Source: Candidatus Saccharimonadota bacterium (lineage in GTDB: Bacteria; Patescibacteriota; Saccharimonadia; Saccharimonadales; Saccharimonadaceae). Taken from it: a stretch of DNA of 64,000 nt. Under the pieces are notes generated by a model. It did no database searches. It was not told the DNA's origin and worked only from the letters and a program-made list of their open reading frames with translations. The stretch's first letter is position 1; each line of letters begins with the position of its first letter. Positions 9,817 to 18,784 of this stretch are shown one piece after another. The position numbers and the translations under genes were made by a program. Location: contig JAQBRR010000001.1 of assembly GCA_028286365.1 (NCBI GenBank), positions 478,582 through 542,581 of the forward strand, read 5' to 3'.

Positions 9817-12324
9817 GGCCTTAATAACTGCTACACCATCCCGCTCAATTAACTCAACGCGACCCTCGATCTCGCTAATTCCCATAGAAATTGCTCGCGA
9901 AAGTGCAATGTCATTTTTAAGAGGCGTAAAGAAATCAATATATTCTTGGAGTTGCTTCTTCGTTGAAAGAGCCGTTGCTGTATAACGAGGATATTCGTCA
10001 TAGCTTTTACCACTAGAAAACGTATCCATAACCCATTGCCAGTTGTCACGAATCCACTGCCATGTCACATCGCGACTATCACGTCCTCGGATCATGTAAA
10101 TAAACCAACGGGCGGCATCTTGTGGGCGAACGATATCTGCATCTTTAATGATCTCAAGTAGTCCATTGATTTTCTCTGGGATACGTGTACTCGTGATACC
10201 AACGGAGATATCTTGACGAAGCTCACCTGAGGATGATTTTTTATATGTTGCAAGGAGCTCATCAACAATTGCAGCATCGCCATTTCTTACAACTGTACTA
10301 ATGATGAGCGGTCGTAGTTCAGCATCTAGCTTATCCAGATCTGTTGTTTCGTAAATTGTACGAGCTGTATTAATAACGTCCGGTGCCTCACCGTAAAGCG
10401 TCAAACTCAGGATTGTCCCACGAAGTTTGGAGTCTTCTTCATCCTCGTTCTCAGCAGCAACCCATCCCAAACGTTCGTACTCAACGCGGGCGATTTCGGC
10501 TGAAAAAGCACGTAGTTTTTTCTCAGCTATTGGGTCATCCTCTACAAATTTACGTAATTCGCTAAGAGCAAGGAAAATAATAGTCCAGACTTGTTCGCTT
10601 GTTTCGTGCCGATACGCATCAATCAACTTTAGGATACGTGAACTTGGCAGAATATTACCACGCACAAGTAGAATGGCTTCATCCAGTAGTTGGAGGCGAT
10701 CAAGAGGATTCAGTGTGCCTGCTTTAACCTGCGCTAAGAGCGCTTGTAGCGTTACGTCGTCGTAATGAGTAATAAAATGTGCGGTATCACCGATATTAAG
10801 ACGAAGGGGCGCATTACTATTAGTTGCTATGCTGATTTCTTTTGTAGAAAACAGTGCTGGTAAACTATCGTCTGAAGCGTTGAGTGGTATTGGCCATAGT
10901 CGGTCAGATGAACTATGCGGTCCTACGAAGAACTGTTCTTGTGAAAGTGAAATTGTTTGCTCGGTTCGGGTGACATGTACAACGGGATAACCGGGTTGGG
11001 AAAGCCATGCATGCATAAGTCCTACGATATCTTTATTACTGGCTTGTGCGATTGCGCCCCATAGATCATCAGCTTCAGTATTATGATAGGCATGATCTTT
11101 AAAATACTGCTTGAGGCCAGCTTGAAAACTCTCATTGCCAACGTAGAATTGCAACATGCGTAATAGGCGAGCACCCTTTGCGTAGACAATTGCTCCATCA
11201 AATATCGTGCCAATTTCATCAGGATGGTTAACGTCTGTTTGGACTGATTGAACACCGTCAATACTATCGCGACGAAGTGCAAGAATACTTTCGTTAGTCG
11301 AAAAGTCGAGCCACATATTCCATTCAGGATGGATAGCATCGATCGCCAAGTACTCCATAAGGGTTGCAAAACTTTCATTAAGCCACAGATTATTCCACCA
11401 GCGCATCGTAACAAGGTTACCAAACCATTGATGAGCGAGTTCATGGGCAATGACGAGCGCTACATACTGCTTACTACTAATACTAATCGTTTCTGGTTCG
11501 GCTAATAGAGTCGTCTCGCGATAGGTGATAAGTCCCCAGTTCTCCATGGCACCAAACGCGAAATCAGGTAGTGCGACGTGATCAGACTTAGGAAGCGGGT
11601 ACTGTGTACCAAAGAACTCTTCATAAAAGTCGATGGCCTTAGTCGCAACGTCAAGTGCAAAATCAAAGCTACTTGCTGGTTGCGAGGGCGTTGCCCAAAC
11701 GTTTACTTCAACACCACGCTTGGTCATTGCGGTCTTTTTATGCATTTCACCAACTACCCATGCAACCAGGTAGGTACTCATTCGAGGAGTTGTCTCAAAG
11801 CGAGTTACAAGAAGATCGTCTTCCGTTGTTTGTTTAGCGATAGGCATATTACCCAGTACCGTAATATCTTGTTCGGTTGTAAGGGTAACGTCAAACGTTG
11901 CCTTTGCCTCAGGCTCATCAATACAGGGAAAGGCTTCACGGGCATAGTGGCTCTCGAATTGTGTTGCAAGGAGTTGTTTTTTGATACCGTCGTGTTCAAA
12001 GTAGCATGGATAAATTCCCTGCATTGCATCAGTGATTTTGCCACTAAACGCGACAACGATAATGTGCCTACCTGGTTTTAAATCCTTGTGTGTTATCACT
12101 AGCTCGTCGTGTATGTCAGTTTTAAAGTCGGCTTTTTTACCGTCGAAAGTGACTGATTGTATAGCGAGATATTTTGCGTGTAACCTAATTGCGGTAGCCT
12201 CAGGTGTGCTGACGCCGTCAATTGTGACGAGTCCACTAAATGTTCGCTCGACCCGATTCAGTGTCACTGAAAGACTGTAATGTTCTGGAATATATTGGTC
12301 GATCAGCCGTTTTACAATCTGCAT
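9802..12324 (-). CDS. M1 family aminopeptidase
   Basis: GAMENWGLITYRE and HELAHQWFGNLVTMRWWNNLWLNESFA. Confidence 0.96.
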   Translation of the reverse strand: MQIVKRLIDQYIPEHYSLSVTLNRVERTFSGLVTIDGVSTPEATAIRLHAKYLAIQSVTFDGKKADFKTDIHDELVITHKDLKPGRHIIVVAFSGKITDAMQGIYPCYFEHDGIKKQLLATQFESHYAREAFPCIDEPEAKATFDVTLTTEQDITVLGNMPIAKQTTEDDLLVTRFETTPRMSTYLVAWVVGEMHKKTAMTKRGVEVNVWATPSQPASSFDFALDVATKAIDFYEEFFGTQYPLPKSDHVALPDFAFGAMENWGLITYRETTLLAEPETISISSKQYVALVIAHELAHQWFGNLVTMRWWNNLWLNESFATLMEYLAIDAIHPEWNMWLDFSTNESILALRRDSIDGVQSVQTDVNHPDEIGTIFDGAIVYAKGARLLRMLQFYVGNESFQAGLKQYFKDHAYHNTEADDLWGAIAQASNKDIVGLMHAWLSQPGYPVVHVTRTEQTISLSQEQFFVGPHSSSDRLWPIPLNASDDSLPALFSTKEISIATNSNAPLRLNIGDTAHFITHYDDVTLQALLAQVKAGTLNPLDRLQLLDEAILLVRGNILPSSRILKLIDAYRHETSEQVWTIIFLALSELRKFVEDDPIAEKKLRAFSAEIARVEYERLGWVAAENEDEEDSKLRGTILSLTLYGEAPDVINTARTIYETTDLDKLDAELRPLIISTVVRNGDAAIVDELLATYKKSSSGELRQDISVGITSTRIPEKINGLLEIIKDADIVRPQDAARWFIYMIRGRDSRDVTWQWIRDNWQWVMDTFSSGKSYDEYPRYTATALSTKKQLQEYIDFFTPLKNDIALSRAISMGISEIEGRVELIERDGVAVIKALNDL

Positions 12325-12405
12325 ATATCTTATTGTACCAGAGATGAGACATCAGAGGGTAGTATTGAATTCTTTATGAATATATGCTATAATATATAAT
12401 TAATA

Positions 12406-12945
12406 ATGATACAACCTAGATTTCTTGGCACCGAACGGGATGGTGTGATTTTAAAGCGCCTCACTCTTGATGATGCTCCCGTTCTATTTGATACGATTGA
12501 TGCAAATCGCGAACATCTTAGTCAGTACGGCGAACCAACGTCACGAAATAATCCTACGCTCGATTATGTGACCGATTCGATTGTTGCACCAGATCCACCC
12601 GATGCGCTACAGATGGGAATATGGGATAGAGACGAGTTTGTGGGAGTTATTAATGCGACACCGGGTCCAAACAATATTGCAACCATAGGATACTGGGTTG
12701 CCGAAGAAAATCAGAAAAACGGTTATGCAACCATTGCAACAAGGTCTATGGCTGAATTTGCGCGTGGAGAATTTAGGGGCGTTCAGGCACAGGTTGCACC
12801 CGAAAATAATAGAAGTAAAAGAGTCCTAGCTCGCAGTGGGTTTATGTTTTTGTTTCCTATGCATACAAGCCAGGGAATAATCGAACTATTTCATTTTATT
12901 GGTGTGCCAGCCAATCTTGATAGCAGCCTAAAAAGTACACAATAG
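12406..12945 (+). CDS. GNAT acetyltransferase (RimJ/RimL-like)
   Basis: IGYWVAEENQKNGYATIATRSMAEFA...PENNRSKRVLARSGF. Confidence 0.88.
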   Translation: MIQPRFLGTERDGVILKRLTLDDAPVLFDTIDANREHLSQYGEPTSRNNPTLDYVTDSIVAPDPPDALQMGIWDRDEFVGVINATPGPNNIATIGYWVAEENQKNGYATIATRSMAEFARGEFRGVQAQVAPENNRSKRVLARSGFMFLFPMHTSQGIIELFHFIGVPANLDSSLKSTQ

Positions 12946-12957
12946 TATAATGGCCAT

Positions 12958-13662
12958 ATGCCTAATGTATATAGACTGCGACGTCTCGTAACGGTTAGTT
13001 TAATACTTATCATTTTGATAGCAGTTCTAATTATGAATTTTTCGAACAATACGCTTACACAAAAAATAAATACAAAGATTCATACGGCGGTTTCAAATGG
13101 AAGTTTGGCTATCGACGAGCTACAAAAGTTAGCGATTAAAGGCCGTGCTCCGAAGACCGGATACACAAGAGCACAATTTGGTGACGGTTGGACGACGACG
13201 AAGGGTTGCGATACGCGCAATATTATCTTGCATAGAGACCTAACAGATACGCAAGTTGATCAGAAATGTGATGTGGTGAGCGGTACTTTGAACGACCCTT
13301 ATACAGGGAAAACAATTAACTTTGTGTGGGGAGGTACGACAAGTGCTGATGTACAGATCGATCATGTCGTCGCACTTTCTGATGCGTGGCAGAAGGGTGC
13401 ACAGCAAATGACGAAGAATCAACGAATTACACTTGCAAACGACCCACTCGAACTACTTGCCGTTGATGGACCCGCGAACCAGCAAAAGTCAGATGGTGAT
13501 GCAGCGACCTGGTTACCTTTCTATAAACCATTTCGATGTCAGTATGTTGCCAGGCAGATTGCAGTTAAACAGAAGTATGCATTGTGGGTCACGCAGGCCG
13601 AAAAGGACGCCATGTCTAGTATTTTGTCGACTTGCGCTACACAGATGCTCCCATCAAAATAG
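12958..13662 (+). CDS. secreted/membrane-anchored HNH nuclease (DUF1524-like)
   Basis: N-terminal TM/signal; VQIDHVVALSDAWQKGA...NDPLELLAVDGPANQQKSD. Confidence 0.85.
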   Translation: MPNVYRLRRLVTVSLILIILIAVLIMNFSNNTLTQKINTKIHTAVSNGSLAIDELQKLAIKGRAPKTGYTRAQFGDGWTTTKGCDTRNIILHRDLTDTQVDQKCDVVSGTLNDPYTGKTINFVWGGTTSADVQIDHVVALSDAWQKGAQQMTKNQRITLANDPLELLAVDGPANQQKSDGDAATWLPFYKPFRCQYVARQIAVKQKYALWVTQAEKDAMSSILSTCATQMLPSK

Positions 13663-13691
13663 TTGCAGGATTGGTCCATGTTTGTTAGAAT
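13663..13691 (+). promoter_or_regulatory. predicted nusA promoter
   Basis: TTGCAG - 17 nt - TAGAAT. Confidence 0.6.
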
Positions 13692-13705
13692 AAAGGTAGT
13701 ACATT

Positions 13706-13729
13706 TCCGGCCGGCAGGTCGGATTTTTT
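13706..13729 (+). terminator. intrinsic terminator hairpin inside predicted nusA leader
   Basis: TCCGGCC-GGCA-GGTCGGA then TTTTTT, about 8 nt after predicted TSS and 29 nt before nusA ATG. Confidence 0.8.
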
Positions 13730-13757
13730 CATAGAAGCATTATAAGGAGAAAATAAT

Positions 13758-14879
13758 ATGGATGAAATCAACGTTAAACAATTGAGCCTAGCAGTTCGAA
13801 CAATTGCCGAGGAAAAGAACTTACCAGAAGAAACAGTATTATCTGTTATTGAGCAAGCAATCGCAGCCGCATGGCGTCGTGATAACGGTGAGCGCGACCA
13901 GGAAGTTCGTAGTGAACTTAATGTTAACGATGGAACTGCCAACGTCTTTGTTGGTCGTGAGGTTGTTGAAGAAGTTGGTAGCGACGCTGTTGAGATTAGC
14001 CTGAGCGATGCCAAGAAGATCAAAAAAGATGCAGTACTTGGCGATATTATTGAAGAGAAACACGAAGTTACCAGTTTTGGACGTGTCGCTGCTCAGACTG
14101 CTAAGCAGGTCGTTTTGCAGCGCCTCCGTGAAGCAGAGCGTGAAGTAGTCCTTGAAGAGTACGAGGACAAGATCGGCACTGTTGTTAACGGTACCGTACA
14201 ACGAGTTGAGCCACGTGTTATCCGCGTAGAGCTCGGTAAAGCTACTGGTATTATCCCCCAGAGTGAGCAAATCCAAGGTGAATTCTACAATATCGGCAGT
14301 CGTATTAAGGTATTCATTAAAGACATTGAACGAGATAATCGTGGTCCACAACTGATTCTGAGCCGTGGTAACGAACAGTTTGTTGAATATCTTTTCCGTC
14401 AGGAAGTCCCTGAGCTTGAAACTGGTGCTGTTGAAATTAAGGCGATTGCGCGTGAAGCTGGACGCCGTACCAAATTGGCTGTTGCGAGTACTGTACCCGG
14501 TGTTGATCCAGTTGGAACGTTCGTTGGTGGCCATGGAACACGTGTCCAGGCAGTTATGAATGAAATCGGTGACATGGAGAAAATCGATATTATCACTTTC
14601 GACGATAATAAAGAACAATTTATCAAGAATGCGCTGAGTCCTGCTGAAGTTGCCAAGGTTGTAATTAACGAGAAGGACAAGCGTGCAACCGTCTATGTCA
14701 ACGAAGACCAGCAGTCTATCGCTATCGGTCGTGCTGGACAAAATGTTCGCCTTGCGAGCCGTCTTACAGGTTACGAGCTAGATATTGAACAGTCAGCACC
14801 AACAAAGGCTGCCGCGCCTGCACCTAGGAAAGATATCGAAGATAGTCTTCTTGACGCTGTTGAAGAATCTGCTGAATAA
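13758..14879 (+). CDS. nusA: transcription termination/antitermination protein NusA
   Basis: S1/KH domain protein: RVEPRVIRVELGKATGIIPQSEQI; AIGRAGQNVRLASRLTGYELDI; SD aaggag. Confidence 0.96.
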   Translation: MDEINVKQLSLAVRTIAEEKNLPEETVLSVIEQAIAAAWRRDNGERDQEVRSELNVNDGTANVFVGREVVEEVGSDAVEISLSDAKKIKKDAVLGDIIEEKHEVTSFGRVAAQTAKQVVLQRLREAEREVVLEEYEDKIGTVVNGTVQRVEPRVIRVELGKATGIIPQSEQIQGEFYNIGSRIKVFIKDIERDNRGPQLILSRGNEQFVEYLFRQEVPELETGAVEIKAIAREAGRRTKLAVASTVPGVDPVGTFVGGHGTRVQAVMNEIGDMEKIDIITFDDNKEQFIKNALSPAEVAKVVINEKDKRATVYVNEDQQSIAIGRAGQNVRLASRLTGYELDIEQSAPTKAAAPAPRKDIEDSLLDAVEESAE

Positions 14880-14930
14880 CCATTCATAGTTCGTTTGTGT
14901 TACCTAGGAGGCGTATAGTAAGTAAGTATT

Positions 14931-16670
14931 ATGCGTAAACTCTTACCGTATCTTGTTCCCTATATTCCCTGGTTTTTAATCCTTGTTGGGTTTGTGTATG
15001 GTCAAACTGTCGTCACATTGAGCCTTCCTGACTATATGGCAGACATAATAAACAAAGGTATTCTCAATATGAATATTGGGTATATTTGGCAGACTGGTCT
15101 ATGGATGTTATTTATTACACTACTCGGTGGGCTTTGTACGGTTGGTGTGGGCTTTAGTGCTTCCCGTATTGCAACCGGCTTCGTCAGGCGTCTGCGCATA
15201 GGCTTGTTCACGACAATCGAAAGCTTTTCGATGCAAGAGTTTAATGATTTCTCAACTGCGTCTCTAATTACTAGATCTACAAATGATATGCAACAACTGC
15301 AGCAAACGTTTGTGCTTCTTTTAAGGATGGCACTCGTCGCGCCGTTTATGGGCATTGGTGCAATTATTAAAGCCTACCAGCTGTCACCTAACATGTCGTG
15401 GATTATGGTTATCTCAATTGCAATCCTTGTTGCAATTATTGTCGTTCTCTTTATTATCGTCGTTCCAAAATTCCAGCAGATTCAAAAACTTGTGGATCGT
15501 CTGGGTCTGCTAACTCGTGAGATGCTCACTGGTATGCGTGTTATTCGAGCGTTCCACAAAGAGTCGACAGAAGAGACGAAATTCGATAAAGCTAACCATG
15601 ATTCAATGACGTTAAATTTGTTTATAAATCGAGCGATGGTTATTTTGCAGCCTAGTATGATGCTTATCATGAGCTTTACGTCGCTCGCTGTCATTTGGAT
15701 TGGTGCACACTATATTGATATTGGTAGCCTGCAAATTGGAAGTTTGCTGGCATTTATGCAATATGCTGTCCAAGCCGTAATGTCATTCCTCATGCTCTCG
15801 TTTATTTTTATACTTGTTCCTCGTGCGGTTGTCTCGGCGAGCCGTATTAATGCTGTGCTTGCAAGTAAGCCGACTATCAAAGACCCAAAGGAACCAGTTA
15901 TTTTGCCTAAATCTGGTCAGGGTAAATTAGAGTTTCGTGATGTAACGTTTGGTTATCATGACTCACAGGAGCCCATTCTAGACCATATATCTTTTGTCGC
16001 GCGACCGGGTGAAGTGACAGCGATTGTTGGAGGAACAGGTAGTGGAAAGACGACACTCGTGTCACTTATTCCACGTCTATATGATGTTACGGGTGGGAAG
16101 ATATTGTTAGATAATATTGATATTCGTACTGTAACGCAAGCAGATCTAAGAGTAAAAATTGGCTATGTTTCGCAAAAGGCTACACTTTTTTCGGGCACTA
16201 TCGCTACCAACATTGGGTACGGTGGTCACTACTCAAAAGTCCAGCTAAAACACGCTGCAGATGTCGCCCAAGCAACAGAATTTATCAAAGACTTACCTAA
16301 AAAGTTTGATAGTGAAATTACGCAGGGTGGTACAAATTTATCAGGTGGTCAAAAGCAGCGTATTTCTATTGCACGTGCTATCGTCAAGCGTCCAAGCATC
16401 TACGTATTCGATGATAGCTTTTCAGCACTAGACCTTAAGACTGACTCAGCGCTAAGACAGGCATTAGCCGTTGAAACAAAGGCTAGAACGATGATTATCG
16501 TTGCACAGCGCATCAGTACAATTATTCAGGCAGACTCAATCGTTGTTCTTGATAATGGCAAAGTTGTGGGCGTAGGCACACATCAAACACTTATGAAGTC
16601 CTCAAAAGTATATCGAGAAATAGCGCAGTCGCAACTTTCCGAAGCAGAACTTAAGGAGGTGTCCTCATGA
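14931..16670 (+). CDS. ABC exporter half-transporter A (degenerate catalytic Glu: VFDDS)
   Basis: Walker A GGTGSGKTT, LSGGQKQR, Walker B IYVFDDSFSALD. Confidence 0.93.
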   Translation: MRKLLPYLVPYIPWFLILVGFVYGQTVVTLSLPDYMADIINKGILNMNIGYIWQTGLWMLFITLLGGLCTVGVGFSASRIATGFVRRLRIGLFTTIESFSMQEFNDFSTASLITRSTNDMQQLQQTFVLLLRMALVAPFMGIGAIIKAYQLSPNMSWIMVISIAILVAIIVVLFIIVVPKFQQIQKLVDRLGLLTREMLTGMRVIRAFHKESTEETKFDKANHDSMTLNLFINRAMVILQPSMMLIMSFTSLAVIWIGAHYIDIGSLQIGSLLAFMQYAVQAVMSFLMLSFIFILVPRAVVSASRINAVLASKPTIKDPKEPVILPKSGQGKLEFRDVTFGYHDSQEPILDHISFVARPGEVTAIVGGTGSGKTTLVSLIPRLYDVTGGKILLDNIDIRTVTQADLRVKIGYVSQKATLFSGTIATNIGYGGHYSKVQLKHAADVAQATEFIKDLPKKFDSEITQGGTNLSGGQKQRISIARAIVKRPSIYVFDDSFSALDLKTDSALRQALAVETKARTMIIVAQRISTIIQADSIVVLDNGKVVGVGTHQTLMKSSKVYREIAQSQLSEAELKEVSS

Positions 16671-18673
16671 AGCCGCAGACACCGCAACCAGTAATGCGTG
16701 GGCTCGGCAGAGGTGGACCTGGTTCTCTTGTTGGTGGACCGGTTGAAAAACCAAAACACCTAAAAAAGACATTACTGACTATTTTACGCTACCTTAAACC
16801 GTATCGTGTTCGGCTCATTATTGTTATTTTATTTGCTATTTTAAGTACTATCTTTACGATTTTGACTCCTCGAATTCTCGGTAATATGACAAATGATATC
16901 GTCGATGGATATGTGGCAGGCCAAGCCTATGATAGTGTTATAAAGTCTCTACCGAAGGGCACGTCGCTACCTGCTGGTACGACAGGCAAAATACTTCTTG
17001 CGGAGATGCCTGATTCGATCAAAAGTAAAATTCCATCAGCACAACAAAAAACACTAGCAACGATCGATTTTTCTAAGGGTAGACCAGCAATAGACTTCAA
17101 GGCAATTATGATCATTGGTCTATGGTTGATCGGACTCTACTTGATGAGTGCATTCTTCTCATTTTTGCAAAGTTGGATTATGACGACGATTACGCAGAGG
17201 CTCGTGTATCGTCTGCGTAAGGATATCTCGCAAAAGATTAATCGTATGCCTCTTAGCTACTTTGATCATCACCCACATGGTGAAGTGATCAGCCGAGTTA
17301 CTAATGATATAGACACAATCGGACAGAGCCTTAACCAAAGTGCGACACAGATTATTACTTCGGTTGCAACAATCCTCGGCATCCTAATCATGATGTTGAC
17401 TATCAGCTGGCAGCTAACGCTTGTTGCTGTTGTTGTGCTTCCGCTTAGTCTCGGGTTTGTATCCTTCATTGTAAAGATGTCGCAGAAATATTTCTACGGA
17501 CAGCAAAATAGCCTTGGAAAGCTGAATGGGCATGTCGAAGAGATGCTATCCGGTCATGCGATCATGCGTGCCTATAACGGTGAGAAGAAATCGATTGAAA
17601 AGTTTTCGCAAACAAACCAGCAATTATTCACAAATGGGTGGAAGTCGCAATTTATTTCAGGACTCCTTATGCCAATTATGCAATTTATCGGTAACCTGGG
17701 GTATGTTGGAGTCGCGATCGTAGGCGGCTTACTAGCGATCAGCGGTGGTCTTAACATCGGCGATATTCAAGCATTTATTCAGTACATGACTCAGTTCACG
17801 CAACCAATTATGCAAACCGCGAACGTCGCGAATGTTATGCAGGTGATTGCAGCGGCTTCTGAACGTGTCTTCGATTTTCTTGAAGAGCCTGAGGAATCTG
17901 GCGAAAAGAATGCTCTTAAGCTACGTAAAAAGATTAAAGGTTCGGTTGTATTTAATGACGTCAACTTTAGCTATACACCCGGAGTGCCGATCATTAAGAA
18001 GTTTAATGCCACGATTAAACCAGGGCAGTCAGTTGCTATTGTGGGCCCCACGGGTGCTGGGAAAACGACGATAGTCAATCTATTGATGCGTTTTTACGAT
18101 ATAAAGAAAGGTGAAATACTTGTAGATGATATCAATACGCAGGAAGCATCTCGCTCTGATGTACGTGGACTATTCGGGATGGTTCTTCAGGATACGTGGC
18201 TATTTAATGGTACTATTGCTGAAAATATCACCTATGGAAAAGCAAATGCGACAAAAGAACGGATGATAAGAGCCGCAAAGGCTGCACATATCGATCACTT
18301 TATTCGTACGCTTCCGCAGGGTTATGATACGATTCTTGGAGAAGAAGCAGACAATATATCAGCTGGTGAAAAGCAGCTGCTGACAATCGCACGAGCAATG
18401 CTCGCAGATGCGCCAATGCTAATTCTTGATGAGGCAACGAGCTCAGTCGATACACGTACTGAGCTTTTGATTCAATCGGCCATGGATAAACTCACTGTCG
18501 GACGAACGAGCTTTATCATTGCACATCGTTTATCGACGATACGAAGTGCCGATTTAATATTAGTAATGAGGTCAGGTAATATTGTTGAACAGGGAACGCA
18601 TGATGAACTTGTTCAAGCAGGTGGCTTTTACTACTCACTTTACAATAGTCAGTTCAACGAAATAATTTCTTAA
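16667..18673 (+). CDS. ABC exporter half-transporter B
   Basis: Walker A GPTGAGKTT, signature ISAGEKQ, LILDEATSSVD; overlaps previous gene (ATGA-type). Confidence 0.93.
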   Translation: MKPQTPQPVMRGLGRGGPGSLVGGPVEKPKHLKKTLLTILRYLKPYRVRLIIVILFAILSTIFTILTPRILGNMTNDIVDGYVAGQAYDSVIKSLPKGTSLPAGTTGKILLAEMPDSIKSKIPSAQQKTLATIDFSKGRPAIDFKAIMIIGLWLIGLYLMSAFFSFLQSWIMTTITQRLVYRLRKDISQKINRMPLSYFDHHPHGEVISRVTNDIDTIGQSLNQSATQIITSVATILGILIMMLTISWQLTLVAVVVLPLSLGFVSFIVKMSQKYFYGQQNSLGKLNGHVEEMLSGHAIMRAYNGEKKSIEKFSQTNQQLFTNGWKSQFISGLLMPIMQFIGNLGYVGVAIVGGLLAISGGLNIGDIQAFIQYMTQFTQPIMQTANVANVMQVIAAASERVFDFLEEPEESGEKNALKLRKKIKGSVVFNDVNFSYTPGVPIIKKFNATIKPGQSVAIVGPTGAGKTTIVNLLMRFYDIKKGEILVDDINTQEASRSDVRGLFGMVLQDTWLFNGTIAENITYGKANATKERMIRAAKAAHIDHFIRTLPQGYDTILGEEADNISAGEKQLLTIARAMLADAPMLILDEATSSVDTRTELLIQSAMDKLTVGRTSFIIAHRLSTIRSADLILVMRSGNIVEQGTHDELVQAGGFYYSLYNSQFNEIIS

Positions 18674-18700
18674 TTAGCACTCACTTGACCCGAGTGCTAA
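18674..18700 (+). promoter_or_regulatory. CIRCE operator (HrcA site) upstream of clpC
   Basis: Perfect TTAGCACTC-N9-GAGTGCTAA; overlaps -35 TTGACC of a TTGACC-16-TATACT promoter. Confidence 0.96.
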
Positions 18701-18784
18701 TTTTGCTATACTAGGTATAGAGAAAGTGCATTCAAAAACAAGAATACGCTTGCGCTCGACTACAGGAGGATAGATAATATAATT

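Noticed and set aside
11578-12081. 167-aa plus-strand ORF inside the M1 aminopeptidase
   Set aside because: Antisense to a conserved gene; no family resemblance.
13839-14741. 300-aa minus-strand ORF inside nusA
   Set aside because: Antisense to nusA; low-complexity N/S/L/T-rich shadow ORF with no promoter or SD support.
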